Origin: Alkalihalobacterium alkalinitrilicum
GTDB lineage: Bacteria; Bacillota; Bacilli; Bacillales; Bacillaceae_F
Length of the DNA stretch: 64,000 nt
Assembly: GCF_002019605.1 (NCBI RefSeq)
Contig: NZ_KV917368.1
Location: 1,152,997-1,216,996, forward strand
Reading direction: 5' to 3'
Under the pieces are notes generated by a model that saw nothing but the letters and a program-made list of their open reading frames with translations, was not told the origin of the DNA and ran no database searches. Made by a program: the position numbers and the translations under genes. This document shows, piece after piece, positions 8,916 through 18,251 of the stretch (position 1 is the first letter of the stretch; every line of letters starts with the position of its first letter).

Positions 8916-9449
8916 ATGAAGGGAAAAAAATTTGGAAAGGAATTTTTGAGTTTTTTTATATTACTTACAATAGGGACTTTACCAATTACTCTTAGGAAGC
9001 CACCAATAAAAGATTGGATACTTGTTTATTTATATAATGCAGTTACAAATGTAATCATTGATAAGATTCTCACAACTTTAAATGTAGTAAAATACCCAGT
9101 TCGATTATTTTCAAAATTCTTTGATATCAGTATTGTTTTCGACCTTTTTTTGTATCCTTTTATTACGATTTTATATAACCAGCTAACGTATAAAGACAAA
9201 CCGTTTGCTATTTTTTATAAAATTTTTCTGTTTGCAGTTCCTATTTTGATCTTTGAATTATGGCTAGAGAAAAAAACGTCGTTGATTAAGTGGAGAAAAG
9301 GCTGGAACTGGTACCATACTCTTTTCAGTATTATTTTAAAGTCTCTATTTACAAGAATGATTATAGGTGCAATAAGGAGAGTAGAAAAGCATCAAGAAAG
9401 GTATGGTAAAAAAGAAGCAGGTACTAGGGAAACACTTGAATCAATTTAG
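8916..9449 (+). CDS. CBO0543-like membrane protein
   Basis: A protein of about 177 residues with hydrophobic helices (FLSFFILLTIGTLPITL, IVFDLFLYPFITILYNQL, IFYKIFLFAVPILIFELWLE). FDLFLYPFITI, the WRKGWNWYHT region and the basic tail resemble CBO0543-type proteins. The site AGGGTGG at 8901-8907 positions the ribosome on ATG 8916 rather than on GTG 8904, which lies within that site. Function unknown. Confidence 0.6.
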   Translation: MKGKKFGKEFLSFFILLTIGTLPITLRKPPIKDWILVYLYNAVTNVIIDKILTTLNVVKYPVRLFSKFFDISIVFDLFLYPFITILYNQLTYKDKPFAIFYKIFLFAVPILIFELWLEKKTSLIKWRKGWNWYHTLFSIILKSLFTRMIIGAIRRVEKHQERYGKKEAGTRETLESI

Positions 9450-9550
9450 GTTTGAGTGTTTTTATTTTATCAATTATTACCAATTATTACAATTAATACA
9501 AATATATCTCATTGCAGATAATAATAAAAAAAGAACGTAGAGGTTTTGGT

Positions 9551-10327
9551 ATGGATAATTTTATAGCAACAAATCGCGAACGACGCTTTAAAGCTCACGT
9601 TAGTGCAATTGGTACAACACAACTACATTTAAGAAATCCATATATTATCGCTTGGTGGTCAGCTGCTTTTCCTGGTTTTGGACACCTCCTTTTATCTAAA
9701 TATCTTAGAGGTTATGCTTTGTTTCTTTGGGAAATCCTTGTTAATAATATGGCTAATATTAACCTAGCTATTGTGTATTCTTTTACAGGAAAAATAGATC
9801 TGGCAAAGGAAGTATTAGAACCTAGATGGATGCTACTCTATCTCCCAGTTTACGTTTTTGGAATATGGGATAGCTATCGCACTTCCGTTGATATGAACAA
9901 AGTGTTTATATTAGCAGAACGGGAGAATGCCGATTTTAATTCATATACGATTGGTGCTTTAGAAATTAATTATCTAGATAAAAGAAGACCTCTGATGGCA
10001 GTATTTTGGTCACTATTTACACCTGGATTAGGACAACTATATATCCATCGTGTATTAACAGCCGTTTTCACGATGGCTTTTATGATTTTGTTCGTGTACT
10101 TTTCGAATGTTCTCGTTACCATTCATTTGCTTTTTCTAGGAGAAGTTCATCAGGCAACGCAAGCTCTAGACATTCAATGGTTTTTATTCATCCCATCACA
10201 CTTTGGATTTGCTGTGTATGACTCTTACGTTAATACAGTTGAGAATAATAAATTATATGAAAGTGAACAAAGGAAATTTCTAAAAAAGCAGTACCAGCAA
10301 TATCGTGTGAAAATCCCTGTAAACTAG
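9551..10327 (+). CDS. Multi-pass membrane protein of unknown function with internal duplication
   Basis: About 258 residues from ATG 9551, preceded by AGAGGT. Two similar halves are visible: PYIIAWWSAAFPGFGHLLLSKY...YLPVYVFGIWDSYRTSVD near the start and RRPLMAVFWSLFTPGLGQLYIHR...FIPSHFGFAVYDSYVNTVE near the end. Each half begins with a P-G-(F/L)-G glycine-rich helix start like that seen in TM2-type domains. I do not recognise a function. It is followed 15 bases later by another membrane protein gene, probably in one operon. Confidence 0.6.
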   Translation: MDNFIATNRERRFKAHVSAIGTTQLHLRNPYIIAWWSAAFPGFGHLLLSKYLRGYALFLWEILVNNMANINLAIVYSFTGKIDLAKEVLEPRWMLLYLPVYVFGIWDSYRTSVDMNKVFILAERENADFNSYTIGALEINYLDKRRPLMAVFWSLFTPGLGQLYIHRVLTAVFTMAFMILFVYFSNVLVTIHLLFLGEVHQATQALDIQWFLFIPSHFGFAVYDSYVNTVENNKLYESEQRKFLKKQYQQYRVKIPVN

Positions 10328-10342
10328 ATGAGGTGAAATAAA

Positions 10343-10804
10343 TTGCAAATCTTTTCAACTTTTGAGCATTCATCCTATCTTGAAATAGCCATTACAGCTT
10401 TAGAAAAAGTCGGAATAAAAAAAAATCATATTCTTGCTGTTCCTCTTATTAGCCGAGTAGAAGAAAGGCGATTGTTTGATACTCTTCATCGAGCTGATGG
10501 TATAAGCCTATTTGATAAGGGGGCCGCGATTGGTACTGCATTTTCTGTGATTGGAGCAAGTGTTGGATTTGTATTGGAGTGGGGTCCGATTTACTGGGGG
10601 ATAATAGCTGGAGTGAGTGGGTTTATTATTGGATTTCTTATTGATTATTTTATTTTTAAAGTCGTTCATAAAAGAAAAAGAGAAGTAAAAGGAAAAAAGT
10701 CAGAAGTTGTTTTAGTTCTAGAATGCCCCGATGAACTTGTAGAAAAAGTGGAAAATGTCCTTTGGGAACACCTTGCCTTGGGGGTTGCTAAAGTAGAAGG
10801 ATAA
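10343..10804 (+). CDS. Small membrane protein of unknown function
   Basis: The 153-residue protein starts at TTG 10343, 7 bases after GAGGTGA. A soluble N-terminal part (about residues 1-65) precedes two adjacent hydrophobic helices with glycine-rich turns (GTAFSVIGASVGFVLEW, IIAGVSGFIIGFLIDYFIF) and a charged C-terminal domain. The two-helix hairpin between soluble parts recalls small bacterial stress or channel-like proteins, but no family is recognised. It is probably co-transcribed with the preceding gene. Confidence 0.55.
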   Translation: MQIFSTFEHSSYLEIAITALEKVGIKKNHILAVPLISRVEERRLFDTLHRADGISLFDKGAAIGTAFSVIGASVGFVLEWGPIYWGIIAGVSGFIIGFLIDYFIFKVVHKRKREVKGKKSEVVLVLECPDELVEKVENVLWEHLALGVAKVEG

Positions 10805-10871
10805 TAAAAGTATTTTATTAGTTCGTTCTTTTTTCTAGAAATAAAAACTCATCTAACATGTAAAGTCTCAA

Positions 10872-10914
10872 AAAAGGTGAGGAACACGTCCTCACCTTAG
10901 GGGTTTTTTTTTAT
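10872..10914. terminator. Strong terminator between convergent genes
   Basis: AAGGTGAGGA and TCCTCACCTT form a 10-bp stem followed by a run of nine T on the plus strand and preceded by six A, so it can act in both directions. Confidence 0.85.
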
Positions 10915-11588
10915 TCAATCCACTGTACAATCTCTTTCAGTTCTTTTCTTCTTTTTGGTTGTGGCTCAATGGATCGGTATCCAAATGCTACCATCACGGA
11001 AACAGCTAAATGTCCATCCTCGAGTAGGTTTTCTTCTTCTAAAATCTTTTGCACTTCGTCAAAATTAAACCCTTCAATCGGGCAAGAGTCAATGCCGATA
11101 AGGGCAGCCGCTGTCATCATGTTTGCTAATGCAATATACGTTTGTTTCCCAGCCCAATCCAACATTGTCCGCTCACTATCTAAAAGATGAAGATCATCTT
11201 CTTGAAATGACTTATAACGTTCTTTTTTTTGCTCAAACACTTCAGGAGGAAACTTTTTCACATTAACCATCTGGTTTCTTAAATACTCTGAGTCATATTT
11301 TGTATCTTTAATTGTTCTAGCTAGAATGATAACAAAGTGACTTGCGGTTGGTAGTTGTCCTTGTGCTCCCCATGCAACCTTTTTTAACTTTTCTCTGAAT
11401 TCACTATTCTGGACGACAAGAAATTTCCAAGGTTCACTACCTATAGAACTCGGTGATAATCTTCCAGTTTCTAAGATGAAATGAAAATCCTCTTCAGAAA
11501 TCTTTTTGTTCGGGTCAAATTCTTTAGTGGCATGTCGAAAATAATACGCATCAAGTATTTCTTGACTGTTTTTGAATTGTTGAGTCAT
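10911..11588 (-). CDS. yfkO: NAD(P)H-dependent nitroreductase, YfkO-like
   Basis: About 225 residues from the ATG at 11588, which lies 8 bases after AAGGAGAG; a longer frame to 11630 has no such site. ILDAYYFRHATKEFDPNKKISEEDFHFILETGRLSPSSIGSEPWKFLVVQ and DSCPIEGF match Bacillus YfkO closely as I remember it. The family binds FMN and reduces nitro compounds or quinones using NAD(P)H as a homodimer. Monocistronic. Confidence 0.85.
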   Translation of the reverse strand: MTQQFKNSQEILDAYYFRHATKEFDPNKKISEEDFHFILETGRLSPSSIGSEPWKFLVVQNSEFREKLKKVAWGAQGQLPTASHFVIILARTIKDTKYDSEYLRNQMVNVKKFPPEVFEQKKERYKSFQEDDLHLLDSERTMLDWAGKQTYIALANMMTAAALIGIDSCPIEGFNFDEVQKILEEENLLEDGHLAVSVMVAFGYRSIEPQPKRRKELKEIVQWIE

Positions 11589-11822
11589 ATCATAATCTCT
11601 CCTTAGTTCCTGTACACAGTTTTTTATCATTTAGTTTCTAGCTTTAAATCAGCTTTTTCTTTTCTATCTATTTATTTTACCGTACATCCTGTCTTTAAGG
11701 AAAATTTTACATTCTATTTCTGTGACTTTTTTTGCCTTGTTTTCTGAGTAGCATAAAGTGACAGGACCTTAAACGTTCGATTAAACTAATAGAAAAGAAG
11801 AGTAATCGAAGGAAGGGATAAC

Positions 11823-12896
11823 ATGCCTGGTAACCGAACAATTGCATTAATCGATATGAATGCTTTTTACGCTAGTTGCCATCAAGCAGAAAATCCTACG
11901 TTACGTAATAAAGCTGTCATTGTAGGAGGAAGTCCTACAAATAAATATAAAGGAATGGTCATTGCAGCTAGTTATGAAGCTAAAAATAAAGGGGTTTATA
12001 CGACGATGTCTATTTATGAGGCATTAAAAAAAGTGCCCGATGCGATTGTCGTTCAAAGAGATCATCCGATGTATTCAACGTATTCTAAAAAGATTATGGA
12101 ATTCTTGAGACTGATAGGACCGACAGAAGTAGCATCAGTAGATGAAGCTTATGTTGATATTACTGAAAGAGTTAACAAAGGAACATCACCAAAAACAATC
12201 GCTATGTACATTCAACGAACATTATGGGAGAAATTACATTTAGGTTGTAGCATTGGCGTTAGTGATACGAGATGTTCAGCTAAAATGGCGGCAGATGTGA
12301 AGAAGCCCTTTGGTTATGTCCACTTCGAAAAACTGCAATTTTGTAGTTTTTTTCACCCGCAAAACCTTAGTAAATTACATGGATGTGGGCAAAAGACCGA
12401 AGAAAAACTTAATAAATATGGAATTTACACCATTGGTGATCTTGCACAAAAAGATCCTGTAGAAATAAAGCTTATTTTGGGAATAAGAGGAGAGATGCTT
12501 CGAAATAATGCATTAGGGATTGGTTCTGACATCGTAAATGCCGAACGCGAAAAAGGTGACAAAACGATAGGGAAAGAAAAAACGTTTTCTCAACCAACAA
12601 CAGACCCCCACGAACTCTTGACGATAGCTCAGAATATGATTGATCTTCTTTGTCGTCGATTACAAGAAAAAGAACAGAGAGCAAGTACAATTTCTATTGT
12701 TTATAAAACGGAAAGAGGTGGAGGAAGTCACTCTAAAAGCATAACTCTTAATGAATCGACATCAGAACATACCAAAGTGTTTTCAGTGGTAGAATCTCTA
12801 TATGAAAACAATCTTGTCGATATTCCTCTATGGTTATTTGGTGTTCGTTTAAGTAATTTTGATAATGCCAATTATGTACAACTTCGACTTTTTTAA
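11823..12896 (+). CDS. Y-family DNA polymerase (DNA polymerase IV-like)
   Basis: The 357-residue protein opens with IALIDMNAFYASC (first catalytic Asp and steric-gate region), then SVDEAYVDI with the second acidic pair, a helix-hairpin-helix in LSKLHGCGQKTEEKLNKYGI and a little-finger domain. The C-terminal five residues QLRLF fit the beta-clamp binding consensus QLxLF. These polymerases copy past DNA lesions. It is shorter than the usual 410-residue Bacillus DinB (YqjH) because the part after the clamp motif is absent. GAAGGGA precedes the ATG. Only half of a LexA-like box is seen upstream. Confidence 0.85.
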   Translation: MPGNRTIALIDMNAFYASCHQAENPTLRNKAVIVGGSPTNKYKGMVIAASYEAKNKGVYTTMSIYEALKKVPDAIVVQRDHPMYSTYSKKIMEFLRLIGPTEVASVDEAYVDITERVNKGTSPKTIAMYIQRTLWEKLHLGCSIGVSDTRCSAKMAADVKKPFGYVHFEKLQFCSFFHPQNLSKLHGCGQKTEEKLNKYGIYTIGDLAQKDPVEIKLILGIRGEMLRNNALGIGSDIVNAEREKGDKTIGKEKTFSQPTTDPHELLTIAQNMIDLLCRRLQEKEQRASTISIVYKTERGGGSHSKSITLNESTSEHTKVFSVVESLYENNLVDIPLWLFGVRLSNFDNANYVQLRLF

Positions 12897-13087
12897 AGAT
12901 TCCTTAAGTAATTACGATTTTACCTACCTAATGGCAAATATCGTTAGCTACCACGAAAAAATTTAAGCTACAAATAGTAAATCATATTTATGAGGGTGAT
13001 AGAAAACACATCGTAATACCTCCTTTTGATAAATCAATACAATACGGGCATACTATGGAAAACAACGCACGTTAGGGGGTATTATTT

Positions 13088-14761
13088 TTGGGGGCAATAG
13101 AGAATACACTATCCATTTTCGCCTTAGGTGGATTAAATGAAATCGGTAAAAACATGTATTGTATTCAATATGGAGAAGAAATCGTAATTATCGACTGTGG
13201 TAATAAGTTTCCTGATGAAAGCTTATTAGGCATCGATTTAATTATTGCTGATGTCGGTTACTTATTGGAAAATCAGGATAAAATCAAAGCTTTAATTGTT
13301 ACACATGGACATGAAGATCATATTGGTGGGATCCCATTTTTCTTAAAAAAAATAAATGTACCTATATACGCTACACGATTTACACTCGGATTAATTGAAT
13401 TAAAATTAAAAGAACATAAGCTTTTAAGGGAAACCGAGTTATTTGAAGTTAATGCAAACTCTAATATAAACTTCGATAAAATTGATGTTAACTTTTTCAA
13501 AGTAACTCATAGTATTCCTGACTGTTTAGGAGTAGTTTTCGATACACCAGAAGGAAAAATTGTACATACTGGTGACTTCAAATTTGATTTAACCCCAGCA
13601 AGAAATGAGCATTCAGATATACATAAAATGGCTGAAATTGGAAAAGAAGGAGTTCTCCTTTTATTATCTGAAAGTACGAACGCTGAACGCCCTGGTTCAA
13701 CCCCTTCCGAGCAAATGGTTGGTGAACATGTGAAACAAGCTTTTATAAAAGCCGACCGAAAAGTCATTCTTTCAACGTTTGCTTCCAATATTAGCCGGGT
13801 TCAGCAAACTGTCGATGCGGCAATAGAAACTGGACGAAAGCTTGCATTGCTTGGACGGAGTATGGTGAATGTAGTAGGAGTCGCGATTGAGCGTGGATAT
13901 TTGGATGTTCCAGAAGGTATGATTATTGAACCAAATCAAATCAATGAATTTCCACCTGAAAAAGTTGCCATTCTTTGCACCGGAAGTCAAGGAGAGGTAA
14001 TGGCTGCATTATCTCGATTATCGACAGGAGACTATATAGGTGTTGAGATTTTGGCGGGAGATACAGTCATTTTAGCGGCTGGTCCAATTCCTGGAAATGA
14101 AAAAAATGTAACACGTATCGTTGACAACTTATTTGCACTAGGCGCTAACGTAATCTATGGGTCTGGTAGCTCATCAGGGATGCATGTATCTGGACATGGC
14201 TATCAAGAAGATTTGAAACTAATGTTAACATTAATGAAACCGAAATATTTTATTCCGATACACGGTGAATATCGAATGTTGCACCATCATCGCTTATTAG
14301 CTGAAGCTGTTGGGGTAGCGGAAGGAAATTCGTTAATCCTAAAAAACGGTGATGTTGTTGATATTAAAAATGGAGAAGTCCGTCATACCCGAAAAATTCA
14401 AGCGGGTAATACATACGTTGATGGGATTGGTGTCGGTGATGTTGGTGAAATTGTTCTCCGAGACCGTAGGCAGCTATCTGAGGACGGAATGCTTGTTATT
14501 GTGTTAACAATGAGTAAATCAGATAAGAAACTTGTGACTGAACCTGATACAATTTCTCGCGGATTCGTATATGTGAAGAATTCAGCAGCGCTCCTACAAG
14601 ACGTTAATAAACTTATCGTTAAAACGATCAATACCCTACCAGACGCAGATAAAAAAGAATGGGGTATGATTAAACAACATATTAAAAAAGCGGTAGGCCA
14701 ACATTTATTTGCACAAACGAAGAAAAAACCAATGATACTTCCTATCATTATTGAAGTATAG
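13088..14761 (+). CDS. Ribonuclease J family protein
   Basis: The 557-residue protein starts at TTG 13088 after AGGGGGT. It has a metallo-beta-lactamase core with HGHEDH at residues 73-78, a later HSIPD and HTGDFKFD, a beta-CASP segment (STFASNISRVQQ, CTGSQGE, HVSGHG) and a C-terminal domain ending KKPMILPIIIEV. RNase J enzymes perform 5'-to-3' exonucleolytic and endonucleolytic RNA decay. The intact zinc motif is like RNase J1 rather than J2 (degenerate HGHDEN). It is not next to the usual rnjA or rnjB neighbours and may be a third paralogue. Confidence 0.85.
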   Translation: MGAIENTLSIFALGGLNEIGKNMYCIQYGEEIVIIDCGNKFPDESLLGIDLIIADVGYLLENQDKIKALIVTHGHEDHIGGIPFFLKKINVPIYATRFTLGLIELKLKEHKLLRETELFEVNANSNINFDKIDVNFFKVTHSIPDCLGVVFDTPEGKIVHTGDFKFDLTPARNEHSDIHKMAEIGKEGVLLLLSESTNAERPGSTPSEQMVGEHVKQAFIKADRKVILSTFASNISRVQQTVDAAIETGRKLALLGRSMVNVVGVAIERGYLDVPEGMIIEPNQINEFPPEKVAILCTGSQGEVMAALSRLSTGDYIGVEILAGDTVILAAGPIPGNEKNVTRIVDNLFALGANVIYGSGSSSGMHVSGHGYQEDLKLMLTLMKPKYFIPIHGEYRMLHHHRLLAEAVGVAEGNSLILKNGDVVDIKNGEVRHTRKIQAGNTYVDGIGVGDVGEIVLRDRRQLSEDGMLVIVLTMSKSDKKLVTEPDTISRGFVYVKNSAALLQDVNKLIVKTINTLPDADKKEWGMIKQHIKKAVGQHLFAQTKKKPMILPIIIEV

Positions 14762-14783
14762 GAAGGGATCGAATGAATTTTAG

Positions 14784-14822
14784 AAAGGGTGACACTTAAT
14801 TTTAGTGAGTCACCCTTTTTTT
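14784..14822 (+). terminator. Rho-independent terminator of the RNase J gene
   Basis: AAAGGGTGA pairs with TCACCCTTT and is followed by seven T. Confidence 0.85.
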
Positions 14823-14955
14823 ATGATCTTTTTAATTATTAGGATGAAGAAGAAGGAAGTTGTTTTACTTTTACGAAATCTTACTCCCTAATATGTTATC
14901 GGTAGATTTTAATGTGTGGAGCAATGTATCTATAGTGAATACTATTTTCATGCAA

Positions 14956-14999
14956 ACCAAAAGACAGAAGCTGTATTTTAGGAGCTTCTGTCTTTTGGT
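14956..14999 (-). terminator. Long-stem terminator of the SRP RNA
   Basis: Perfect 17-base arms (14956-14972 and 14983-14999) with a 10-base loop. On the minus strand the stem is followed by TTTGCAT. It sits just beyond the 3' end of the SRP RNA and is the likely end of that transcript. Confidence 0.7.
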
Positions 15000-15008
15000 C
15001 TTTATATG

Positions 15009-15282
15009 TAGATCGCAAACCTATATACGAGCTAATTATCCATGCGTTACCTTTCGTTTGACTCAGTAAAAGTGCCCCTTTACACAAGAAATGTGTCCTC
15101 CTTATGGCTGCTTCCTTCCGGACCTGACCTATTCGTAGGCTTTTCTTTGTAAAAGGCTTTTACATCAACATCATTCAAAAGACACTGACCACACATAACT
15201 AGACCTTCTATAGGAATTTGACCCTGCTATAGCGGATTGCAGGTTACAAGGCACCGCTACCTCCCCGTCTATTGCGATGTGT
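15009..15282 (-). ncRNA. scr: Signal recognition particle RNA (large Bacillus type)
   Basis: The minus strand contains the SRP54-binding helix 8 with its invariant sequence, GTCAGGTCCGGAAGGAAGCA at about 15109-15128, and the Alu-domain sequence TGCCTTGTAACCTGCAATCC near 15232-15251, as in Bacillus scRNA. The 5' ATCGCAA near 15278 can pair with TTGCGAT near 15012, which sets ends about 270 nt apart, the expected size of the large form. It forms the RNA core of the particle that targets nascent membrane and secreted proteins. The usual neighbours tadA and dnaX are not here. Exact ends are approximate. Confidence 0.9.
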
Positions 15283-15485
15283 TTCAACTGATAAATAAAT
15301 TGTACTATGGTTTTTAATCGATGTACATCCTAATTATGTGGTAGTAAAGGAGATAAATGGGTTTGGTTTTATCAGCTAAAATACTATTAAAAGTGAATTG
15401 CAGATTCGAACGAACTACCCTGTATAAAACAAGTTCTTTTGGAAAATCTACCGTTATAAAATAAGTCCAAAGGGAGGAAAGTTTG

Positions 15486-15677
15486 ATGAGAAAAAAGCGT
15501 AATTCTGATGGAATTCAAGAACAGCAGGTAATCACAAGTCAAAATCAAGCAGGGCAGTTTGATAAAGCGGATACGGAGTTCTCCTTAGATGAAAATGTGC
15601 AAGATGCACTTGCTAAAAGTCAACAATACGAAGCACAACACCAACAACCTACTTATGAACCAAATAAACCTTTTTAG
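15486..15677 (+). CDS. Small Gln-rich hydrophilic protein
   Basis: A protein of 63 residues starting at ATG 15486, 8 bases after AAGGGAGG. It is hydrophilic and rich in Gln, Asp and Asn, with a basic start (MRKKRNSDG). The stretch NQAGQF...TEFSLDENVQDALAKSQQ faintly resembles the repeat of gamma-type small acid-soluble spore proteins, which is only a suggestion. No membrane or signal segment. Probably a real small gene given its ribosome binding site. Confidence 0.5.
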   Translation: MRKKRNSDGIQEQQVITSQNQAGQFDKADTEFSLDENVQDALAKSQQYEAQHQQPTYEPNKPF

Positions 15678-15750
15678 AATTTGTTTGACGTGACTAAGGA
15701 AAAAAACTAAATTTCTGCTACACAAGAGAAGGGCATTAGGAGGAGACATA

Positions 15751-15981
15751 TTGCAGTCGTATGAAATCAAGCATATGATCGTTGATGATGATTTTAATGC
15801 AGAAGAATCGGTTACAACAAACTTTTCACATAACAATCAAGAATATAGTATTACTTTTGATAAAGGGGACTTTGAAGTCATTAATCAATGGGTGTTCGAG
15901 AACGGTACATTACTTCCCGCAAATTTGTCGGACGAATTAATCGAAGCCATTCGCGAAGATGTGAAAAGTAGATTAAATTAA
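15751..15981 (+). CDS. Small conserved-looking protein of unknown function
   Basis: A protein of 76 residues starting at TTG 15751 after AGGAGGAG. It is soluble and acidic, with the pattern of alternating strands (EYSITFDKGDFEVINQWVF) and a C-terminal helix (LSDELIEAIREDVKSRLN). I do not recognise the family. The good ribosome binding site and codon use support it being real. Confidence 0.5.
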   Translation: MQSYEIKHMIVDDDFNAEESVTTNFSHNNQEYSITFDKGDFEVINQWVFENGTLLPANLSDELIEAIREDVKSRLN

Positions 15982-16116
15982 TGTAAGCTTTAACAAATCC
16001 TTTTATTTGCATTATAGTTTTGGTGTTATCAATGGATGAAAGCTCAGTACCTTAAAGAAACTGAAAACTATTAATGATAGCTTAAATATACCGAAGTATT
16101 TGCATAACCGCTCACC

Positions 16117-16157
16117 AGGCCTCCTATTCTAGGCATAGATAGGGGGTTTTTCTACTT
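16117..16157 (+). terminator. Terminator in the gap before the PucR-type regulator
   Basis: GCCTCCTAT and ATAGGGGG form a hairpin followed by TTTTTC. A near copy of this sequence occurs at 63469-63502. The remaining bases of 15982-16326 show no gene; they should contain the promoter of the regulator, which I could not pin down. Confidence 0.6.
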
Positions 16158-16326
16158 AAAGTTTAAACTTCCTTCTCATCTATAAAGTCGGTTTTTTTTG
16201 AAGGTTTGTTGTTTTTTATATACTTCAATGTTTATGGTTTTGTGGGTGGAATGCCTGACACTTTGCTTTTGGGTATCCTTCCAATTTATAATAAGCGGTA
16301 GATTATGACGAAAGATGAGGAGAAAT

Positions 16327-18105
16327 ATGAATACAGAGAAAAAATTAATGAGTTTAATTAATTCAGTAAGGGTATTAAATTCCACACGCGACCTTGATAA
16401 AGTATTAAATCAATTAATTAAAGAAGTATTAAATGTGATCGAGGGATCCAATGCAAGTATTTTGTTTTTATATGATAAAAAAATCAATAAGCTCTACGCT
16501 AAAACGGGGGCAGGGTTTGACTTGAAGTACTTAAAAGATATTTTACTGAAACCTGGTGAAGGTATGAGTGGAAAAACCTTTCTTTCTCAACGTGGTCGAA
16601 TATTTCATTCAAAAAGAGATACGACGAAAGGAATGAAGGATGTTAGTCCAAAAATATTAGACCTCTACGGAAAGGCACTGTCTGGTTTTCAATATCCAGC
16701 TAGTGCACTTTGTGTTCCACTTATTTCAAATAAAGAGTGCATAGGTGTTTTAACTGTTGATATTTATGATAAGGAAATTGAGTTTAATGAAGACGATTTA
16801 AAGTTACTCGAGACTTTTGCCGTCCAAGCCACTGTAGCGATCGAAAATGCAATGTTATTTTCGGGGAATGAACGAACGAAGAAAATGCATGAGGAATTGT
16901 CTAAAGTATCTTTATCTCAAGGTGGCTTGACAGAAATTACGAAAACCTTGTCCGAACTTATTCATTGTAACGTCGCGGTTTTTAATGAATATGGCGATGT
17001 TCTCGTTTCTTCCTCTACCGAAGCCAGAAAAATCGCAGTTGAAATGGTTAAAAATCATCCAGATTTGTTACATCGGGTGATTGATTATGAACAAACCGTT
17101 ATTTATGAAATTGTTAAGCTTTTCAATACTAAAAGAGGGGTTTATTTCTTCCCAATTTATGCAGATAAGTACATGATTGGTTTGATAACGATATTCCTTG
17201 ATGAAGATGCAGTATTAGATCCTCTTGACCGATTTGCCGTTGAACAAGCCGCTGTCATTTTTGCTCTTGAAATGAATCGACGAGAAAGTACAGCGATAGA
17301 AGACCTCAAATATTCGGGATATATCCTTGATCAAATTTTACATCAAGAATTTAATGAGCTATCGATTAATCAATTATCCAAACTCAATATTTATGAAAAT
17401 AAGGACCGTAAATATATATCAATTAAAGCATTGATTAATGATCCGTTGTTATCCTTTAAAGAAATTTCAGTAAAAAAACACCAACTTCTGAGGTTATTAT
17501 ACCGAGAAATTTCTAAGGTTCCGTTTAAGTCGTTCGTGCTTGATAAAAACATGGAGCTAATATTTATGTTTGTTTTTCCTACTCATTTTTCTGAGGAGAA
17601 TATTTATAAAGAAATGAACAGGATATTTTCACTCATTGAGGAGCTTGCTTTTAAAAAATTTCAGTTATCTATTTTAGTCGGTATGGGACGCATCGTTACC
17701 AGACTAGAAGAAGTAAAGGCTTCCTATCGGGATACCATCAAATGCATTGATTATTTACAAACGACCAATGTAAAGGGCTCTATTCTAGCTTATAATCAGT
17801 TAGGAATACAACGTTTATTTCTAAAAACAGAAAAGAATGAGTTAAATGAATACGTAATGGATACACTAGGCCAAATCATTACCTATGACAAAGAAAATGA
17901 TACCGAACTCATCCCTACACTAAAATGTTATTTAGAATTAAATCAAAATATGGCTCAAACTGCTAAAAAAATGTATGTACATACAAATACAATCAAGTAC
18001 CGTTTAAAGACAATTAATCAAATATTAAATTTAGATAGTTTAGACGGAAGAGTCGCTTTCGATCTACAATTAGCGCTCTATATTTACGAATATTTAAATA
18101 TTTAA
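16327..18105 (+). CDS. GAF-domain transcriptional regulator with PucR-type C-terminal HTH
   Basis: About 592 residues from ATG 16327, which follows GAGGAGA (the in-frame ATG at 16315 lies on top of that site). An N-terminal GAF domain (residues about 15-185, with GEGMSGKTFLS and ALCVPLISNKECIGVLTV), a middle region (GGLTEITKTLSELI...) and a C-terminal PucR/CdaR-type helix-turn-helix (LELNQNMAQTAKKMYVHTNTIKYRLKTI). Such proteins activate catabolic operons in response to small ligands. It reads into the amidase and TRAP genes 146 bases downstream and is the obvious candidate regulator. Confidence 0.8.
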   Translation: MNTEKKLMSLINSVRVLNSTRDLDKVLNQLIKEVLNVIEGSNASILFLYDKKINKLYAKTGAGFDLKYLKDILLKPGEGMSGKTFLSQRGRIFHSKRDTTKGMKDVSPKILDLYGKALSGFQYPASALCVPLISNKECIGVLTVDIYDKEIEFNEDDLKLLETFAVQATVAIENAMLFSGNERTKKMHEELSKVSLSQGGLTEITKTLSELIHCNVAVFNEYGDVLVSSSTEARKIAVEMVKNHPDLLHRVIDYEQTVIYEIVKLFNTKRGVYFFPIYADKYMIGLITIFLDEDAVLDPLDRFAVEQAAVIFALEMNRRESTAIEDLKYSGYILDQILHQEFNELSINQLSKLNIYENKDRKYISIKALINDPLLSFKEISVKKHQLLRLLYREISKVPFKSFVLDKNMELIFMFVFPTHFSEENIYKEMNRIFSLIEELAFKKFQLSILVGMGRIVTRLEEVKASYRDTIKCIDYLQTTNVKGSILAYNQLGIQRLFLKTEKNELNEYVMDTLGQIITYDKENDTELIPTLKCYLELNQNMAQTAKKMYVHTNTIKYRLKTINQILNLDSLDGRVAFDLQLALYIYEYLNI

Positions 18106-18251
18106 CCTCCCTATTTGTCCGATAGAGACAAAAATAAATCAATAAGCTTGTTGGATTTCGATATTAATCATAGTCTAAAGTTGTCGTATAATGTCAACAT
18201 ACTAAAAATAATAAATATTTAAAAAATTTATTAGAGGAAAAGAGGGGTAGG

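Noticed and set aside
10006-10221. A 71-codon frame inside the membrane protein gene
   Set aside because: It lies wholly within the gene at 9551-10327 in another phase.
11760-11822. Possible LexA box upstream of the Y-family polymerase
   Set aside because: Only one half site (CGAACG on the minus strand) is present; the second half does not match.
14860-15087. Short open frames on both strands beside the SRP RNA
   Set aside because: They run through the 17-bp terminator stem and the 3' end of the SRP RNA; the translated sequence shows no protein character.
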